Assembly: GCA_002394305.1 (NCBI GenBank)
Contig: DGTM01000032.1
Coordinates: forward strand, 1 to 22,552
Origin: Prevotellaceae bacterium UBA4336
GTDB lineage: Bacteria > Bacteroidota > Bacteroidia > Bacteroidales > Bacteroidaceae
Length of the DNA: 22,552 nucleotides
Direction: 5' to 3'
Shown here: positions 1-7,487 of the stretch, in pieces
How the letters are laid out: each line of letters starts with the position of its first letter
How positions within the stretch are numbered: position 1 is the first letter of the stretch
Notes under the pieces: model-generated
Database searches by the model: none
What the model saw: the letters and a program-made list of their open reading frames with translations, nothing else
Told to the model about the DNA's origin: nothing
Translations under genes and position numbers: made by a program

Positions 1-14
1 CCCCCTTTAGGGGG
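1..14. terminator. Short GC hairpin at window edge
   Basis: CCCCC and GGGGG arms enclose the loop TTTA, a perfect 5-bp stem. It lies just before the AT-rich leader of the next gene. It could be the terminator of a gene left of the window, but there is no clear T-run and the 5' context is cut off. Confidence 0.35.
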
Positions 15-26
15 AATAAAATTACT

Positions 27-81
27 AAATAATAAAATCGTAAATAAATAGTAAATAGTAAATCGTCAAATCGTAAATAAG
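27..81 (+). repeat. AT-rich 7-nt-period array in the leader
   Basis: Units resembling GTAAATA and GTAAATC follow one another with a period of about 7 nt and run directly into the start codon at 82. A closely similar array sits before the gene at 21625. It occupies the position of a 5' leader. The promoter, if there is one, lies left of the window. Confidence 0.6.
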
Positions 82-927
82 ATGAAATCCTTTAATTTCC
101 ATCGTTTCCTCAACGTAGCACGCTGGGACCTCACCGTCAACAGCCAGTTCTATACACGTTCGGCTTTGCTCATGCTGGCCATCACCTGCATGCCGGTCGT
201 GCTTTACTATCTCTACGGATTGCTCGTAATACCAGACTTCATGGAGTTGAACAAGTATGACAACACCGAAGGATTCAACACGAGCATAGCGTTGATTGGC
301 TTTGCTTACCTCATCATCTCGTCGGGATATATGTTCCACAACCTGCTCACCCGACAGGGACGAATCAACGAACTCACCCTCCCGTCCACAAACCTCGAGC
401 GTTTTCTCTGGCACTTCGTGGTCATCGTATTCGGTGTGCAGCTCGTCTATGCCTTTGGAGTCGTGCTGGCCGACGTGCTTCATGTCCTCTTCCGACTTGC
501 CATCCCTGATGCAGAAATCAAGTCATTGTCCTACCAACATTTTGTCGACAGCTGGTACATAATACCAAGCTTCAGCGACGACAGCCGCTTCGACATCGGC
601 ATCCACCTGTTCATCTACATCATGACGTACTGCTACGTCCGCAGTTTCAGTCTCGCCAATGCCTGGAAGTACCGCTACAACATCCCCTGGACGTTCTTCA
701 TCTATTTCCTGCTGCAGACCTTCGTTCCGCTCTTCCTGCTGTTCGTCGGCATCCAGTTCATCACGGCTGAACGCATGGAGAACTTCCTCAACTGGATAAG
801 CGAAACGAGACCGATGGCTTGGATAGTCGGCGCGAACATCCTGGCCCTGCTGCTCTACGTCGGCATCTGGCTGCTGACCTACCGCCTCTACTGCCGCGCT
901 CAAATCACCACTAAACGCAACCCTTGA
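82..927 (+). CDS. Six-helix integral membrane protein, ABC-2-permease-like
   Basis: This 281-residue protein has no recognisable catalytic motif and about six hydrophobic segments, near residues 25-55, 70-92, 108-137, 170-195, 203-228 and 243-268. A short cytoplasmic N-terminus precedes the first. The stop codon lies three bases before the ATG of a YtrA-type GntR regulator. In Bacteroidetes and Firmicutes such regulators commonly sit with ABC exporter genes (ATPase plus multi-helix permease), so I infer a permease-like or sensor membrane protein of that kind. No ATPase gene is seen here, though one could lie left of the window. The family assignment is by topology and context only. The start at 82 follows directly on an AT-rich repeat leader. 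Confidence 0.7.
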   Translation: MKSFNFHRFLNVARWDLTVNSQFYTRSALLMLAITCMPVVLYYLYGLLVIPDFMELNKYDNTEGFNTSIALIGFAYLIISSGYMFHNLLTRQGRINELTLPSTNLERFLWHFVVIVFGVQLVYAFGVVLADVLHVLFRLAIPDAEIKSLSYQHFVDSWYIIPSFSDDSRFDIGIHLFIYIMTYCYVRSFSLANAWKYRYNIPWTFFIYFLLQTFVPLFLLFVGIQFITAERMENFLNWISETRPMAWIVGANILALLLYVGIWLLTYRLYCRAQITTKRNP

Positions 928-929
928 CT

Positions 930-1292
930 ATGGAATACAAGAATAACAAGCCAATCTTCCTGCAGATAGCCGAGCATATCTGCTACGAGATACTAGGAGG
1001 CATTTATCGCGAAGGCGAGCGCATGCCCAGCGTTCGCGAATATGCTGCCGAAGCTGAAGTCAACGCCAACACGATAGTCCGCTCCTTCGATTGGCTCAGC
1101 CAGAAGGACATCATCGCCAGCCGTCGCGGCATGGGCTACTACGTCAGCCTCGGAGCCGCCGAACGCATCCGCCAAAACATGCGCGAAGCCTTCTTCCAAG
1201 AGACCCTGCCTGAGTTCGTCCGTCAGATGAAGAACCTCGGTATTACAGGAGAAGAAGTAGAGAAACAAATCAAAGAGATGAACGATGAATAA
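930..1292 (+). CDS. GntR-family transcriptional regulator, YtrA-like
   Basis: This 120-residue protein is a short GntR regulator. The N-terminal winged helix-turn-helix (about residues 5-72) contains the family signature PIFLQIAEHI, then GERMPSVREYA, then NANTIVRSFDWL and the wing RRGMGYYV. Only about 45 residues follow, which is the YtrA subfamily layout: a short helical dimerisation tail rather than an effector-binding FCD or UTRA domain. YtrA regulators usually repress an adjacent ABC-transporter operon, so the likely target is this operon. A TTG at 924 is also in frame, but the ATG at 930 gives the usual N-terminus and is preferred. The stop overlaps a further start codon at 1285 that belonged to the now broken downstream gene. 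Confidence 0.9.
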   Translation: MEYKNNKPIFLQIAEHICYEILGGIYREGERMPSVREYAAEAEVNANTIVRSFDWLSQKDIIASRRGMGYYVSLGAAERIRQNMREAFFQETLPEFVRQMKNLGITGEEVEKQIKEMNDE

Positions 1293-1610
1293 AAGAGTAA
1301 AGAACGGCTGCGGATGCCTGTTGGGGGCGCTTCGCCGGAACAGGCTGACAGCATCAAGCTCCTTGTCTCGCCGGTACACTATATCAGCGACTCTACAGCC
1401 CTGCCCGCCATCTTTGCCTATGGAGAAAAAGACAATATCGTCAAGCCCGGACACTATCACGCCCTGCAAGCCCTCTACGACAGTCTCGGCAAGCCCTACG
1501 ACCTGATTGTCTTCCCCAATTCAGGGCATCCCCTCATGGGCGACAAGGATTGCAGCGAACGCTACGACAGCACCTTGGCAGACTATTGCAAGAAGTATTT
1601 CGGATATTAA
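1285..1610 (+). pseudogene. Remnant of an alpha/beta hydrolase (C-terminal part only)
   Basis: An ATG at 1285 overlaps the GntR stop codon in the pattern ATGAATAA. It opens a frame whose first residues (MNKRVKNGCGCLLGAL) look like the start of a signal or anchor segment. That frame then loses sense. From about 1314 a different frame carries the C-terminal third of an alpha/beta hydrolase: SPVHYISDSTALPAIFAYG, then EKDNIVKPGHY with the usual catalytic Asp, then FPNSGHPL with the catalytic His, ending at 1610. The nucleophile-serine elbow and the whole core are missing. I infer an internal deletion with frame change that joined the original start to the 3' end. The ATG at 1314 might still express a 98-residue peptide, which could not be an active hydrolase. 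Confidence 0.7.
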
Positions 1611-1628
1611 CTAAACATCGAAAAGAAC

Positions 1629-1907
1629 ATGAACAAGCGAACAATCAAGATTGCTGCCATCGCAGCTTTGACATCATTAACGACATCACTCGTTTCCTGT
1701 GTTATCGACACTCCGCAAACAATCGCATGGAGCTATTATTATTGTGCCAAAGACACATTGGAAGCTGGCGACCCCTACGCAGCACTGGATTACCTGAAAG
1801 GAGCGACTCCTGGACGTGACAGTATCCTTGACCGCAAGGTAGATTCCTTGAGGCTCGTCATAGAGAAAGCTATCGAGGAAGACAAAAATAAAGAAACAGA
1901 ACAGTAG
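1629..1907 (+). CDS. Small lipoprotein, function unknown
   Basis: This 92-residue protein has a lipoprotein signal peptide: charged start MNKRTIK, hydrophobic stretch, and lipobox LVSC with the modified Cys near residue 24. The mature part is about 68 residues. It contains the segment AKDTLEAGDPYAALDYLKGA, reminiscent of a single TPR-like helix pair, followed by a highly charged, Lys/Glu-rich C-terminus. It starts 18 nt after the hydrolase remnant and could be co-transcribed with it. I do not recognise the family. It is probably anchored in the inner or outer membrane facing the periplasm. Confidence 0.7.
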   Translation: MNKRTIKIAAIAALTSLTTSLVSCVIDTPQTIAWSYYYCAKDTLEAGDPYAALDYLKGATPGRDSILDRKVDSLRLVIEKAIEEDKNKETEQ

Positions 1908-1931
1908 AAGAAACTGAAAGTGTGACGAAAG

Positions 1932-1963
1932 TTTGCAGAAGTAGAAATAACACCGTATCTTTG
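1932..1963 (+). promoter_or_regulatory. Bacteroidetes-type promoter for the DUF975/GIN operon
   Basis: TTTG at 1932-1935 and TATCTTTG at 1956-1963 are separated by 20 nt. This matches the Bacteroides -33/-7 consensus (TTTG / TAnnTTTG) well. Transcription would start near 1970, giving a leader of about 45 nt that contains a heptamer array. Confidence 0.75.
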
Positions 1964-1978
1964 CAGACAAATCAGAAC

Positions 1979-2006
1979 TTAACTCTTAATTCTTAATTCT
2001 TAATTT
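1979..2006 (+). repeat. TTAATTC heptamer array in the 5' leader
   Basis: Four consecutive 7-nt units read TTAACTC, TTAATTC, TTAATTC, TTAATTT. They lie between the predicted transcription start and the ATG at 2017. The two central copies are identical and the outer ones differ at one base each. Confidence 0.8.
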
Positions 2007-2016
2007 CATCAAAGCA

Positions 2017-2697
2017 ATGATTTCCTCAGCATCACAATTACGTCAGAAGGGCGCCAACGACCTCAGCGGTCGCTGGGGCGAAGCAGCCCTCCTCACATTC
2101 GTCTATTATGTCGTAGCCAGCATCTTCAGTGGCACCGTCACGGCAGGCGGCGACATCTTCGTGCCCGGACTCGGAACCGTCCTCTCCGTCCTCCTCATTC
2201 CGATGGGGTGGGGATTCAGCGTCGCATTCCTCGACAACCACAGAAAGACGACCGACGACCCGTTCCACATCGGCTGCCTCATCGACGGCTACCGCGACTT
2301 CGCACGCATCTTCCTGACGCTTCTCCTGTCGACCGTCTACACCCTGCTCTGGGCTCTTCTGCTCATCGTCCCCGGCATCATCAAGGCCCTCTCCTACGCC
2401 ATGACGCCCTTCATCCTGCGCGACCATCCCGAACTGCAGTACAATGCTGCCATCGAGAAGAGCATGGCTATGATGGATGGGCACAAGGCAGACCTCTTCT
2501 GGCTCTATCTCTCCTTCATCGGATGGTTTATCCTGTGCTGCTTCACCCTCTGCATCGGCTTCTTCTGGCTGCAACCATACGTCAACAGCACATTGGCAAA
2601 CTTCTACGAAGAGGTGAAAGCCGAATTCGAAGGCCGTGTCTTCGAAAAACCTGCCGGCGTAAACGAATCGTTTAACTATTCAAAGTCTGAAAGATGA
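2017..2697 (+). CDS. DUF975 family integral membrane protein
   Basis: This 226-residue protein matches the DUF975 pattern. It has a short polar N-terminus (RQKGANDLSGRWGEAALLTF) and membrane segments near residues 25-47, 52-72, 95-135 (a re-entrant or double helix with LLIVPGIIKALSYAMTPFIL) and 160-195. A conserved stretch follows the third segment, around the EKSMAMMDGHKADLFWLYLSFIGW region. The molecular function of DUF975 is unknown. The protein sits in the cytoplasmic membrane. Its stop overlaps the next start (ATGA at 2694), so the head-GIN lipoprotein downstream is probably translationally coupled. A good Bacteroidetes promoter and a repeat-bearing leader precede the gene. Confidence 0.85.
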   Translation: MISSASQLRQKGANDLSGRWGEAALLTFVYYVVASIFSGTVTAGGDIFVPGLGTVLSVLLIPMGWGFSVAFLDNHRKTTDDPFHIGCLIDGYRDFARIFLTLLLSTVYTLLWALLLIVPGIIKALSYAMTPFILRDHPELQYNAAIEKSMAMMDGHKADLFWLYLSFIGWFILCCFTLCIGFFWLQPYVNSTLANFYEEVKAEFEGRVFEKPAGVNESFNYSKSER

Positions 2698-3503
2698 AGA
2701 TAAATCACGTCTTAGCAGCCTTTGCTCTCATAGCAGCATCGGCTCTGACCGTTTCCTGCGACAAGCTGGTTGACAAAGCTGTCCGGGCAGCAATGGAGAG
2801 TATTAACCACGACTACCAAGACTCCGAGAAATGGGGCAAGGTAACGACCGTCGAACTCCCTGCTCTCGCCTTCCAAGAGGTGGAACTTAGCGGTGCAGTC
2901 CGTCTCGAATACACGCAGGACAGTGTCTATTCCATCCAGGTCTATGGCAATGAGAAGGCCATCGAAGCCTATTCCATCAAGGTGGATGACGAGGAGCTCG
3001 AGGTGACGCTGAAGGACGACAACGGCAAGATAGACAAGGACACGCCCGCCATCACCATCCGCATATCAGCTCCTTACCTGACGGAGATAAATGGCTCGGG
3101 AGCTTCCGAAGTGGCCTATATGAATAATGTGGCTCAGGAGGAAGAACTGGAGGTCAAGCTCGCAGGCTTAGGAATAGTGAACTTCGGAGAGCTCAAGGCA
3201 AGAGAGCTTGGGGTGACCGTCAGCGGAGCAGGTGAAGTCAGCATGACCAGCGTCGACATAACGAACGACGCGGAGCTGCGCGTGGAGGGTGCGGCACACC
3301 TCAGTGGCAAGCTTGCTGCCCAAAAGTTGGAAATGAAGCTGATGGGTGCGGCCAGCGGTTCGCTCGACATTCAGACGCAGGAGGCCGACGTAACCTGTTC
3401 CGGAGCATCCGACCTCACCCTTACGGGGCAGACCGAAAGCCTCGAACTGAACAGCGGCGGAGCATCTTCCGTGAAGAAGGATGGCCTGAAGGTTGGGCTT
3501 TAA
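2694..3503 (+). CDS. Head-GIN domain lipoprotein (DUF2807)
   Basis: This 269-residue protein has a lipoprotein signal peptide with lipobox LTVSC (Cys near residue 22). The mature part is a DUF2807 'putative auto-transporter adhesin, head GIN' domain, about residues 50-265. Typical signs are the opening FQEVELSGAVRLEYTQ, the Asn-Gly-Ser/Gly-Ala turns (INGSGAS, VSGAGEV, CSGASDL, NSGGASS) and regular short beta-strands suggesting a solenoid. The domain is widespread in Bacteroidetes. It is cell-surface or periplasmic, and its biochemical role is not established. The ATGA overlap with the DUF975 gene indicates an operon. The protein is of usual length and appears intact. Confidence 0.88.
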   Translation: MKINHVLAAFALIAASALTVSCDKLVDKAVRAAMESINHDYQDSEKWGKVTTVELPALAFQEVELSGAVRLEYTQDSVYSIQVYGNEKAIEAYSIKVDDEELEVTLKDDNGKIDKDTPAITIRISAPYLTEINGSGASEVAYMNNVAQEEELEVKLAGLGIVNFGELKARELGVTVSGAGEVSMTSVDITNDAELRVEGAAHLSGKLAAQKLEMKLMGAASGSLDIQTQEADVTCSGASDLTLTGQTESLELNSGGASSVKKDGLKVGL

Positions 3504-3590
3504 CCCCCGAATCTGCATGGCAAAGGAACAAAAAAGCGAAGCCAAGTGATAATTTTTCCTGTTTCACTTTCCGTTTTTCACTTTTTGTTG

Positions 3591-3598
3591 TACCTTTG
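3591..3598 (+). promoter_or_regulatory. Likely -7 promoter element of tRNA-Arg
   Basis: TACCTTTG matches TAnnTTTG and lies 52 nt before the mature tRNA 5' end. The upstream region is T-rich but has no perfect TTTG at the -33 position, so the call rests on the -7 element and its placement. Confidence 0.55.
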
Positions 3599-3649
3599 CA
3601 GGCGCTTTGAACTAAGGACTTGTGATTTCTGAGTTCAAGTCGTAAGGTT

Positions 3650-3724
3650 GGTCTGGTAGCTCAGTCGGATTAGAGCAACAGCCTTCTAAGCTGTGGGTCA
3701 TGGGTTCGAGTCCCATCCGGATCA
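3650..3724 (+). tRNA. tRNA-Arg (anticodon TCT)
   Basis: The 75-nt sequence folds into a complete cloverleaf. The acceptor stem GGTCTGG pairs with CCGGATC (two G-U pairs). The D-stem is GCTC/GAGC, and the anticodon stem ACAGC/GCTGT encloses the loop CTTCTAA. The T-arm is ATGGG-TTCGAGT-CCCAT, and the discriminator base is A. The anticodon at 3685-3687 is TCT, reading AGA and AGG arginine codons. CCA is not encoded. Confidence 0.95.
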
Positions 3725-3768
3725 CTAAAAGCATCAAGCAGGTTGCCAGAATCTGTCAGACAATCCTC

Positions 3769-3800
3769 CACAAAACCTCAGTAAAAGCTGGGGTTTTGTG
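3769..3800 (+). terminator. Hairpin terminator after tRNA-Arg
   Basis: The arms at 3769-3781 and 3788-3800 pair over 13 bp with one G-U pair, around the loop TAAAAG. The stem's 3' arm itself contains TTTT, and CTTTC follows. The hairpin lies 44 nt after the tRNA and is probably its intrinsic terminator. Confidence 0.65.
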
Positions 3801-3907
3801 CTTTCAGAGAAGGTCATGCCAAATCATATATCAAGAGAATTGCTTTTTTCGCTGATGATTTTTTTGCCAGGATAGAATGTTTAATTAGTAACAGATAAGA
3901 CTGAACC

Positions 3908-6121
3908 ATGAAAAAACTGTTTTTATTGGCAATGGTAGTCCTGGCGGGACTACAGGGAAATGCACAAGATGTCAGTGTCGGCAAGGCGCTTTTCCGTCAA
4001 GGCGACGATATGAACTGGGCAAAGCCAGAGATGGACGATGCATCTTGAAGTGAAATCGACATTACAAAGCAATGGGACAAACAGGGCTTTCCCAAAAACA
4101 ACCATGCATACGGCTGGTATCGTATCCGTGTGGACATTCCCAAGAGTCTGCTCAGTGGTGCAGACCAGCAGAATGTTGTCATCTTCGAAATGCCCAAGGC
4201 CGACGATGTTGACGAGTGCTACCTGAACGGAAAACTGATAGGCAGCACAGGTCGTATGCCGACCGATCCGTCAGGCTATTTCTGCGGTGTCGATATCGTC
4301 CGCAACTATCCTGTTGATGCCAAGAAGGGCGGTATCCGCTGGGATGCGGAGAACGTCGTAGCCGTCCGCGTCTATAATCGCGGCGGTTCGGGCGGATTGT
4401 TTTGGCGTCCGCTGACAGTCCGTTGCCCAAATGCTGCGGAAGGACTTGCTATGCAACTTACCGAGGATAACAACGGACAGTCCAGCTGCGAAGTCGAAAT
4501 CAGTACGGCCTATGCTTCGGCAACCAACGGAACATTTACAGCCACGCTGACCGACCGCGAGACAGGAGCAAAGCTCACTTCGCTTACCAAAAGGCTTTCC
4601 ATCAAGCGAGGCAAGCCTGCACGCGTGTCCGTTCCCTACGACAAGCATAAGATGTGTCTGCTGACGGCAACTTATACCGATGCAAAGACCGGAAAAGTGC
4701 TGAGCGAGAGCAAGCAAATGAAGTACATCCTGACCCCTGCGGCACCTGCTACGCCTCGTTTCAACAATGCCCCGCTCTATGGCGTGCGTCCAGGTTCGCC
4801 CATCATCTACCGTTTCCCCGTTTCGGGCGAAAAGCCCATGAAGTTCACCTACAACAATCTGCCCGAAGGCTTGCAGCTCTCGGAAAGCGATGGTGCCCTG
4901 AGCGGGAAAATAGACAAGCCGTGCGTCCTGACCTTCACCGTAACTGCCGAGAATGCACGGGGGAAAGCTTCGCAAGACTTCACGCTGAAGGTGGGCGAAA
5001 ACATGATAGGCCTCACTCCGCCGATGGGATGGAACTCATGGAACTGCTTTGGGCTCAGTGTATCGCAGGAGAAGGTGATGTCTTCCGCTCAGGCTTTGAT
5101 AGACAAAGGTCTCGCCGACTTCGGCTATGGCTATATCAACATCGACGACGGATGGGAAGCCCCGGAGCGTAACCCCGACGGCACTATCGAAGCCAACGAA
5201 AAGTTCCCCTCGATGAAAGGGATGATAGACTGGCTTCATGAGCGCGGACTGAAGTTCGGTATCTACAGTTCGCCCGGCGAGACCTCCTGCGGCGGCTATC
5301 TGGGAAGTCTTGACCATGAGCGGCAGGATGCAGAAGTCTGGAACAAATGGGGCGTGGACTATCTGAAATACGACTGGTGCAGCTACGAGCGTGTACGTGA
5401 GAAGGATAATGACTGGGGCTTCGCCAGCTGTGTGCGTCCCTATCTGCTGATGCAGAAGTTCGTCCGCCAACAGCCTCGCGACATCTTCTACAGCCTCGGC
5501 CCCCTGGGCGGGACGCAGGTCTATCTGTGGGGAATCTACTGCGACGGCAACAGTTGGCGTACAGCACAAGATATCGACGACACTTGGAAGTCTATTCTTG
5601 ATGTAGGGTTCCGGCAGCAGGCAGGGCTGGCCAGGTATTCCTCTGTCGGCCATTGGAACGACCCCGACATGCTGGTTGTAGGCAAAGTTGGTTGGGGGGC
5701 CAACCTTCGCGAGACGCGTCTGACTCCCGACGAACAGTACACACACATCACCCTTTGGACCCTCCTGGCCTCCAATATGCTCATAGGTTGCGACATCGCA
5801 CAGATGGATGAATTCACGCTGAACCTGCTTTGCAACAACGAGGTGAATGCCGTCAATCAGGACATTCTCGGCAAACAGGCCGACCGCGACCGGAAGGAAG
5901 GCAACATCGAGGTGTGGAGTCGTCCGCTCTCCGACGGAGCCATTGCCGTAGGCATCTTCAATGTGGGCGACAAGGACCTTCAAGTAGACATGGAATCACT
6001 CATCCCATCCTGGGAACCTGCCAGGACCGTCCGCGACCTCTGGCGCCAGAAGGATATGTCTGCCGACGAACTTCGCTGCACAATTCCCGCACACGGTTGC
6101 AGGTATCTTAAAGTGTTTTGA
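3908..6121 (+). pseudogene. GH27 alpha-galactosidase, interrupted by an in-frame TGA
   Basis: The frame from ATG 3908 encodes a Sec signal peptide (MKKLFLLAMVVLAGLQGNAQ) and about 717 further residues, with a TGA at 4046-4048 (codon 47). The reading frame is unchanged on both sides: DDAS, stop, then SEIDITKQWDKQGFP. The codon sits where a Trp (TGG) would be natural. The modules are an N-terminal jelly-roll carbohydrate-binding-like domain (about 45-190), a beta-sandwich (195-285), a He_PIG Ig-like domain (286-364), a GH27 TIM barrel from LTPPMGWNSWN (about 369-640) and a C-terminal beta-sandwich. The expected nucleophile is Asp489 in YLKYDWC and the acid/base is Asp555 in RTAQDIDDTW. Both are present, as is WNDPDM. 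The family releases terminal alpha-1,6-galactose in the periplasm or outside the cell. The next in-frame GTG (4130) lies inside the first domain and would lack a signal peptide, so restart is unlikely to rescue export. A sequencing error is possible. Confidence 0.85.
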
Positions 6122-6177
6122 AAGCCGAACCCTGAGGTGTCAGATAAAACAGTGTGCCGTGTTGCAATAAGCGTGCT

Positions 6178-7467
6178 TTATGGCATTTTGAATCTTACCA
6201 AGTACGGGAAATGCTCTGAGGCTGTGTCGGGACTATAGGTCAGGGCGGGACACCCTACGACGACGAGGTAGAGCTTCTTGATGCCGCCGGGATTCGTATA
6301 GGACAGGGTTTGCTTCTGCGCGGAGTGAACGCCAAGATAGGTCGGGGTGTTGTCGTCGGCAACTGCCACAAGGCGGTAGCGAAAACCGGTGTTCATGCCC
6401 TGGGGAAGTCCGCGGAACTGCACCTTGACCGTTTTGCCGACGGCGGGAAGGGGTATCTCGTCGACGTTGAAACCCCATGTCTCGGGCACACTTGCGGGTG
6501 TCTTCCATCCGTTTAGCGTGTCGAGCAGTTCGCTCTGCATCTGGCAGGAGTAGCGCACACTCTCCTGTCGCTTGTCGGGAAAGTCGAACGTGATGAGTCG
6601 GCTGTAGCAGTCCAGCAGCTCGTCGCCCATCTTGTCCAGACTGACGTCGTACATCCGCATGTAGGTCTGTGCAAAATCCTCTCCGCGTTTCCCCTCGCGG
6701 AACATGTCGGCCATGTAGGTGATGCCGTGCAGAAGGCTCCAGTATTCCAGCACAAACGGGGCATGATACATGTTCCGCGGATGGAAGAGGCTGAGGTGGG
6801 TGTCTCTGCGGAAGGCATCCCAGTGGTAGTATTCGTCGGTGGTCCAACGCGGATTGACCTGCCAGAGCATCCATTGGGCTGCGGTCTCGAAGATGCTGCC
6901 GCCTATGCCGTGCGACCGTCCGTCGCAGCCTATCTGTATCTGGAAGCAATGTCCCAGCTCGTGCGCTATGCAGTTGAGCGTCTTGTCCTGCACACGGTTA
7001 GGGGTAATCCAAAGCGCTCCGATGGTGTTGTCGTAGCAGCCGCCGTAGGCTGTGCCTTCCAGCGAGTATTTGAGCATCACCATCATCCTGTACCTGTCGG
7101 CCTTGCTGCCTGGCAGGAGGAAGCCCATCATGTCGCGATACACATTATAGAAATACTCTACACGCGCGAGGAGGTTGTCCAGGTCGACGGTCATCGGATG
7201 CCCGTCCAGCTCGGGGGCACGGCTGAGGTCGTCGCCAAAGCCTTTCTCCCAGAAGCAGACCACATTGGGGGTGCAGGCCATGCGATAGTAGCTCCAGTTG
7301 GAGGCCTTGGAGGTAAAGTCGTTGTCGCGCAATTCTTCGGGAATGTAGATTTCCTTCCCGGGTGGAATGGTGTAGCCCGGCTCATCCTGTGCTTGCAGGC
7401 AAAAGACATTTGCCAGCAAACAAACAATTATAAACAGAAGTCGCTCCATCTTTGCTTTACATTTCAT
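6178..7467 (-). CDS. Secreted DUF6055-type protein with HExxH metalloprotease motif
   Basis: This 429-residue protein has a Sec signal peptide (hydrophobic stretch to about residue 26, ending CLQAQ). The central domain carries HELGH at 169-173 and a downstream Glu194 in IFETAAQW. This HExxH-plus-Glu arrangement is typical of gluzincin-like zinc peptidases. It resembles DUF6055 proteins common in Bacteroidetes, whose substrates are not established. A C-terminal beta-rich domain (about 330-429) follows. It is the last gene of the operon with murB and the MBL hydrolase, 20 nt after the latter. The start could instead be Met7 (7449), which removes MKCKAK and leaves a normal signal peptide. Export to the periplasm or outside is likely, and peptidase activity is inferred only. 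Confidence 0.75.
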   Translation of the reverse strand: MKCKAKMERLLFIIVCLLANVFCLQAQDEPGYTIPPGKEIYIPEELRDNDFTSKASNWSYYRMACTPNVVCFWEKGFGDDLSRAPELDGHPMTVDLDNLLARVEYFYNVYRDMMGFLLPGSKADRYRMMVMLKYSLEGTAYGGCYDNTIGALWITPNRVQDKTLNCIAHELGHCFQIQIGCDGRSHGIGGSIFETAAQWMLWQVNPRWTTDEYYHWDAFRRDTHLSLFHPRNMYHAPFVLEYWSLLHGITYMADMFREGKRGEDFAQTYMRMYDVSLDKMGDELLDCYSRLITFDFPDKRQESVRYSCQMQSELLDTLNGWKTPASVPETWGFNVDEIPLPAVGKTVKVQFRGLPQGMNTGFRYRLVAVADDNTPTYLGVHSAQKQTLSYTNPGGIKKLYLVVVGCPALTYSPDTASEHFPYLVRFKMP

Positions 7468-7487
7468 GGTTTACACGTTATTTGTTT

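Larger units (their letters stand above)
3504..3907. other. Intergenic stretch carrying the tRNA-Arg unit
   Basis: About 400 nt lie between the head-GIN gene and the GH27 gene. They hold a promoter-like element, tRNA-Arg(TCT) and a 13-bp hairpin. From 3801 to 3907 I see only AT-rich sequence, including poly-T tracts, with no clear TAnnTTTG motif for the GH27 gene. Confidence 0.7.

Noticed and set aside
3650..3830. tRNA-Arg as an integration site for a mobile element
   Set aside because: No integrase gene and no second copy of the tRNA 3' end were seen nearby. The neighbouring genes look like normal chromosome.
4046..4048. TGA read as Trp or selenocysteine
   Set aside because: TGA ends other genes in the window, Trp is TGG throughout, and no selenocysteine-type family or obvious SECIS hairpin fits here.
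4130..6121. GH27 gene starting at 4130 as a complete, shorter protein
   Set aside because: The codon at 4130 is a GTG inside the jelly-roll domain, in the conserved YRIRVD stretch. The frame continues upstream to a signal peptide at 3908 with only one TGA between, so this is not the natural start.
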